From Neisseria perflava (GTDB lineage Bacteria > Pseudomonadota > Gammaproteobacteria > Burkholderiales > Neisseriaceae): a stretch of DNA of 64,000 nt. Location: contig NZ_CP136962.1 of NCBI RefSeq assembly GCF_002863305.2, positions 124,001 to 188,000 on the forward strand, written 5' to 3'. The translations under genes were made by a program, and so were the position numbers. The notes beneath the pieces were generated by a model. That model was given only the letters and a program-made list of their open reading frames with translations, was not told the origin of the DNA and ran no database searches. How positions within the stretch are numbered: the stretch's first letter is position 1; every line of letters begins with the position of its first letter. Of the stretch, positions 63,265 through 64,000 are shown in pieces.

Positions 63265-64000
63265 ATGACCGAACAAACGAATACAACAGGAAGTTCCATT
63301 CAGCGTTGGGCTTTAACCCTCTCTTATGACGGGAGCCGTTTTTATGGTTGGCAAAAACAGGCCGGAGACCTGCCGACTGTTCAGACGGCCTTAGAGCAGG
63401 CATTAACTTCAATAGCAGGAGAGCAGATTAATACGATTGTTGCAGGAAGGACGGATACGGGTGTGCATGCGACAGCTCAGGTCGTACACTTTGATACATC
63501 TGTAGGCCGTCCGGAGCAGGCGTGGGTGCGTGGAGTCAATGCGCATTTGCCTGACGGTGTGGCTGTATTACTTGCGCAAAAAGTTGCACCGCATTTCAAT
63601 GCCCGATTTGATGCTTATGGCCGGCATTACCGTTACTTGCTGGAGTCATCTCCAGTTCGCTCTCCGTTGTTGGTCGGCAGGGTGGGGTGGACGCATTTGA
63701 AATTAGATTTAAATCTGATGAGGCAGGCTGCTGCTTTATTGGAGGGTGAACATGACTTCTCCAGCTTTCGTGCGGCAGAGTGCCAGGCAAAATCGCCTAT
63801 AAAAACGCTGTATAGGTCAAGTATTAGTGGGACTCCTCGTTATTTGTGCCTTGATTTGCATGGAAATGCATTCTTGCATCATATGGTGCGCAATATTATG
63901 GGCGCATTGGTATATGTAGGAAGTGGCAGAATAAGTGTGGATGAATTTCAGTCAATCTTTCATGCAAGAAGCAGATTGAAAGCGCCTCCGACCTTTATGT
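63265..64000 (+). CDS. truA: tRNA pseudouridine(38-40) synthase, 5' part
   Basis: The first 245 codons; the gene continues beyond the window. Start ATG 63265 with AAGAAGTATAAGAA upstream. Seen: [18 protein letters not shown], the catalytic-Asp motif [35 protein letters not shown], and [14 protein letters not shown]. It isomerises U38-U40 of tRNA anticodon arms. The fimV-truA order is like that of Pseudomonas. An uptake sequence is embedded near 63383. Confidence 0.96.
   Translation, partial: MTEQTNTTGSSIQRWALTLSYDGSRFYGWQKQAGDLPTVQTALEQALTSIAGEQINTIVAGRTDTGVHATAQVVHFDTSVGRPEQAWVRGVNAHLPDGVAVLLAQKVAPHFNARFDAYGRHYRYLLESSPVRSPLLVGRVGWTHLKLDLNLMRQAAALLEGEHDFSSFRAAECQAKSPIKTLYRSSISGTPRYLCLDLHGNAFLHHMVRNIMGALVYVGSGRISVDEFQSIFHARSRLKAPPTFM

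Overview
The window is a stretch of Neisseria chromosome. The 10-base DNA uptake core GCCGTCTGAA and its complement occur dozens of times, mostly in the extended AG form (AGGCCGTCTGAA), alone or as inverted pairs that act as terminators. Together with a lipid-modified azurin, an RmpM-like protein, a PglL ligase, a MisR/MisS pair, a TspA/FimV homologue and a HisB with a neisserial N-terminal extension, this points to a commensal Neisseria. The AG dialect suggests the subflava/flavescens group, but that species-level placement is inference.

Layout. 0-6.5 kb: a small PepSY protein; a PycTM-DUF3616 fusion; a CDP-alcohol phosphotransferase; queC behind a preQ1-I riboswitch; an L,D-transpeptidase; rlmD. 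6.6-10.9 kb: a compact five-gene operon with a FimV-like membrane protein, a degenerate receiver protein, a small MglA/CvnD-like GTPase, a possible cryptic roadblock protein and a clear roadblock/LC7 protein. 10.95-17 kb: tRNA-Asn, a TfpX/TfpZ pilin accessory protein, a TerC/CorC fusion, anmK and a phosphate permease. 17-27.6 kb: proQ, aroC, secA, dciA, laz, a hemerythrin, dapE, ogt and argF. 27.6-36 kb: a TraB/GumN lipoprotein, small DUF proteins, a segment with a different uptake dialect, hemN/fnr divergent around an FNR site, cysB, rmpM, a DUF4149 pseudogene with an internal amber stop, and greA with an attenuator-like leader. 36-46.6 kb: a PepSY membrane protein, rpsP-rimM-trmD-rplS, a PatZ-like acetyltransferase, misRS and pglL. 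46.8-54.8 kb: hisCB and hisHA-F-I-E, then a HIT protein and tatABC. 55-64 kb: gntP-gntK, dtd, two parvulin-type PPIases with bolA, yciI and yciB, then fimV/tspA and the 5' part of truA.

Most genes are conserved housekeeping genes. No phage, transposase, CRISPR array or rRNA operon was seen. The best candidates for undescribed biology are the GTPase/roadblock operon (a possible polarity or pilus-control switch, linked by theme to tfpX and fimV in the same window) and the PycTM-DUF3616 fusion, which has a Pycsar-effector-type membrane domain but no cyclase next to it. Smaller points of interest are the HTH-HisB fusion, the greA leader terminator, the amber-interrupted DUF4149 gene and the patch of mucosa-type uptake sequences near 29.5-30.0 kb. 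All family assignments come from reading the sequences; no database search was run.
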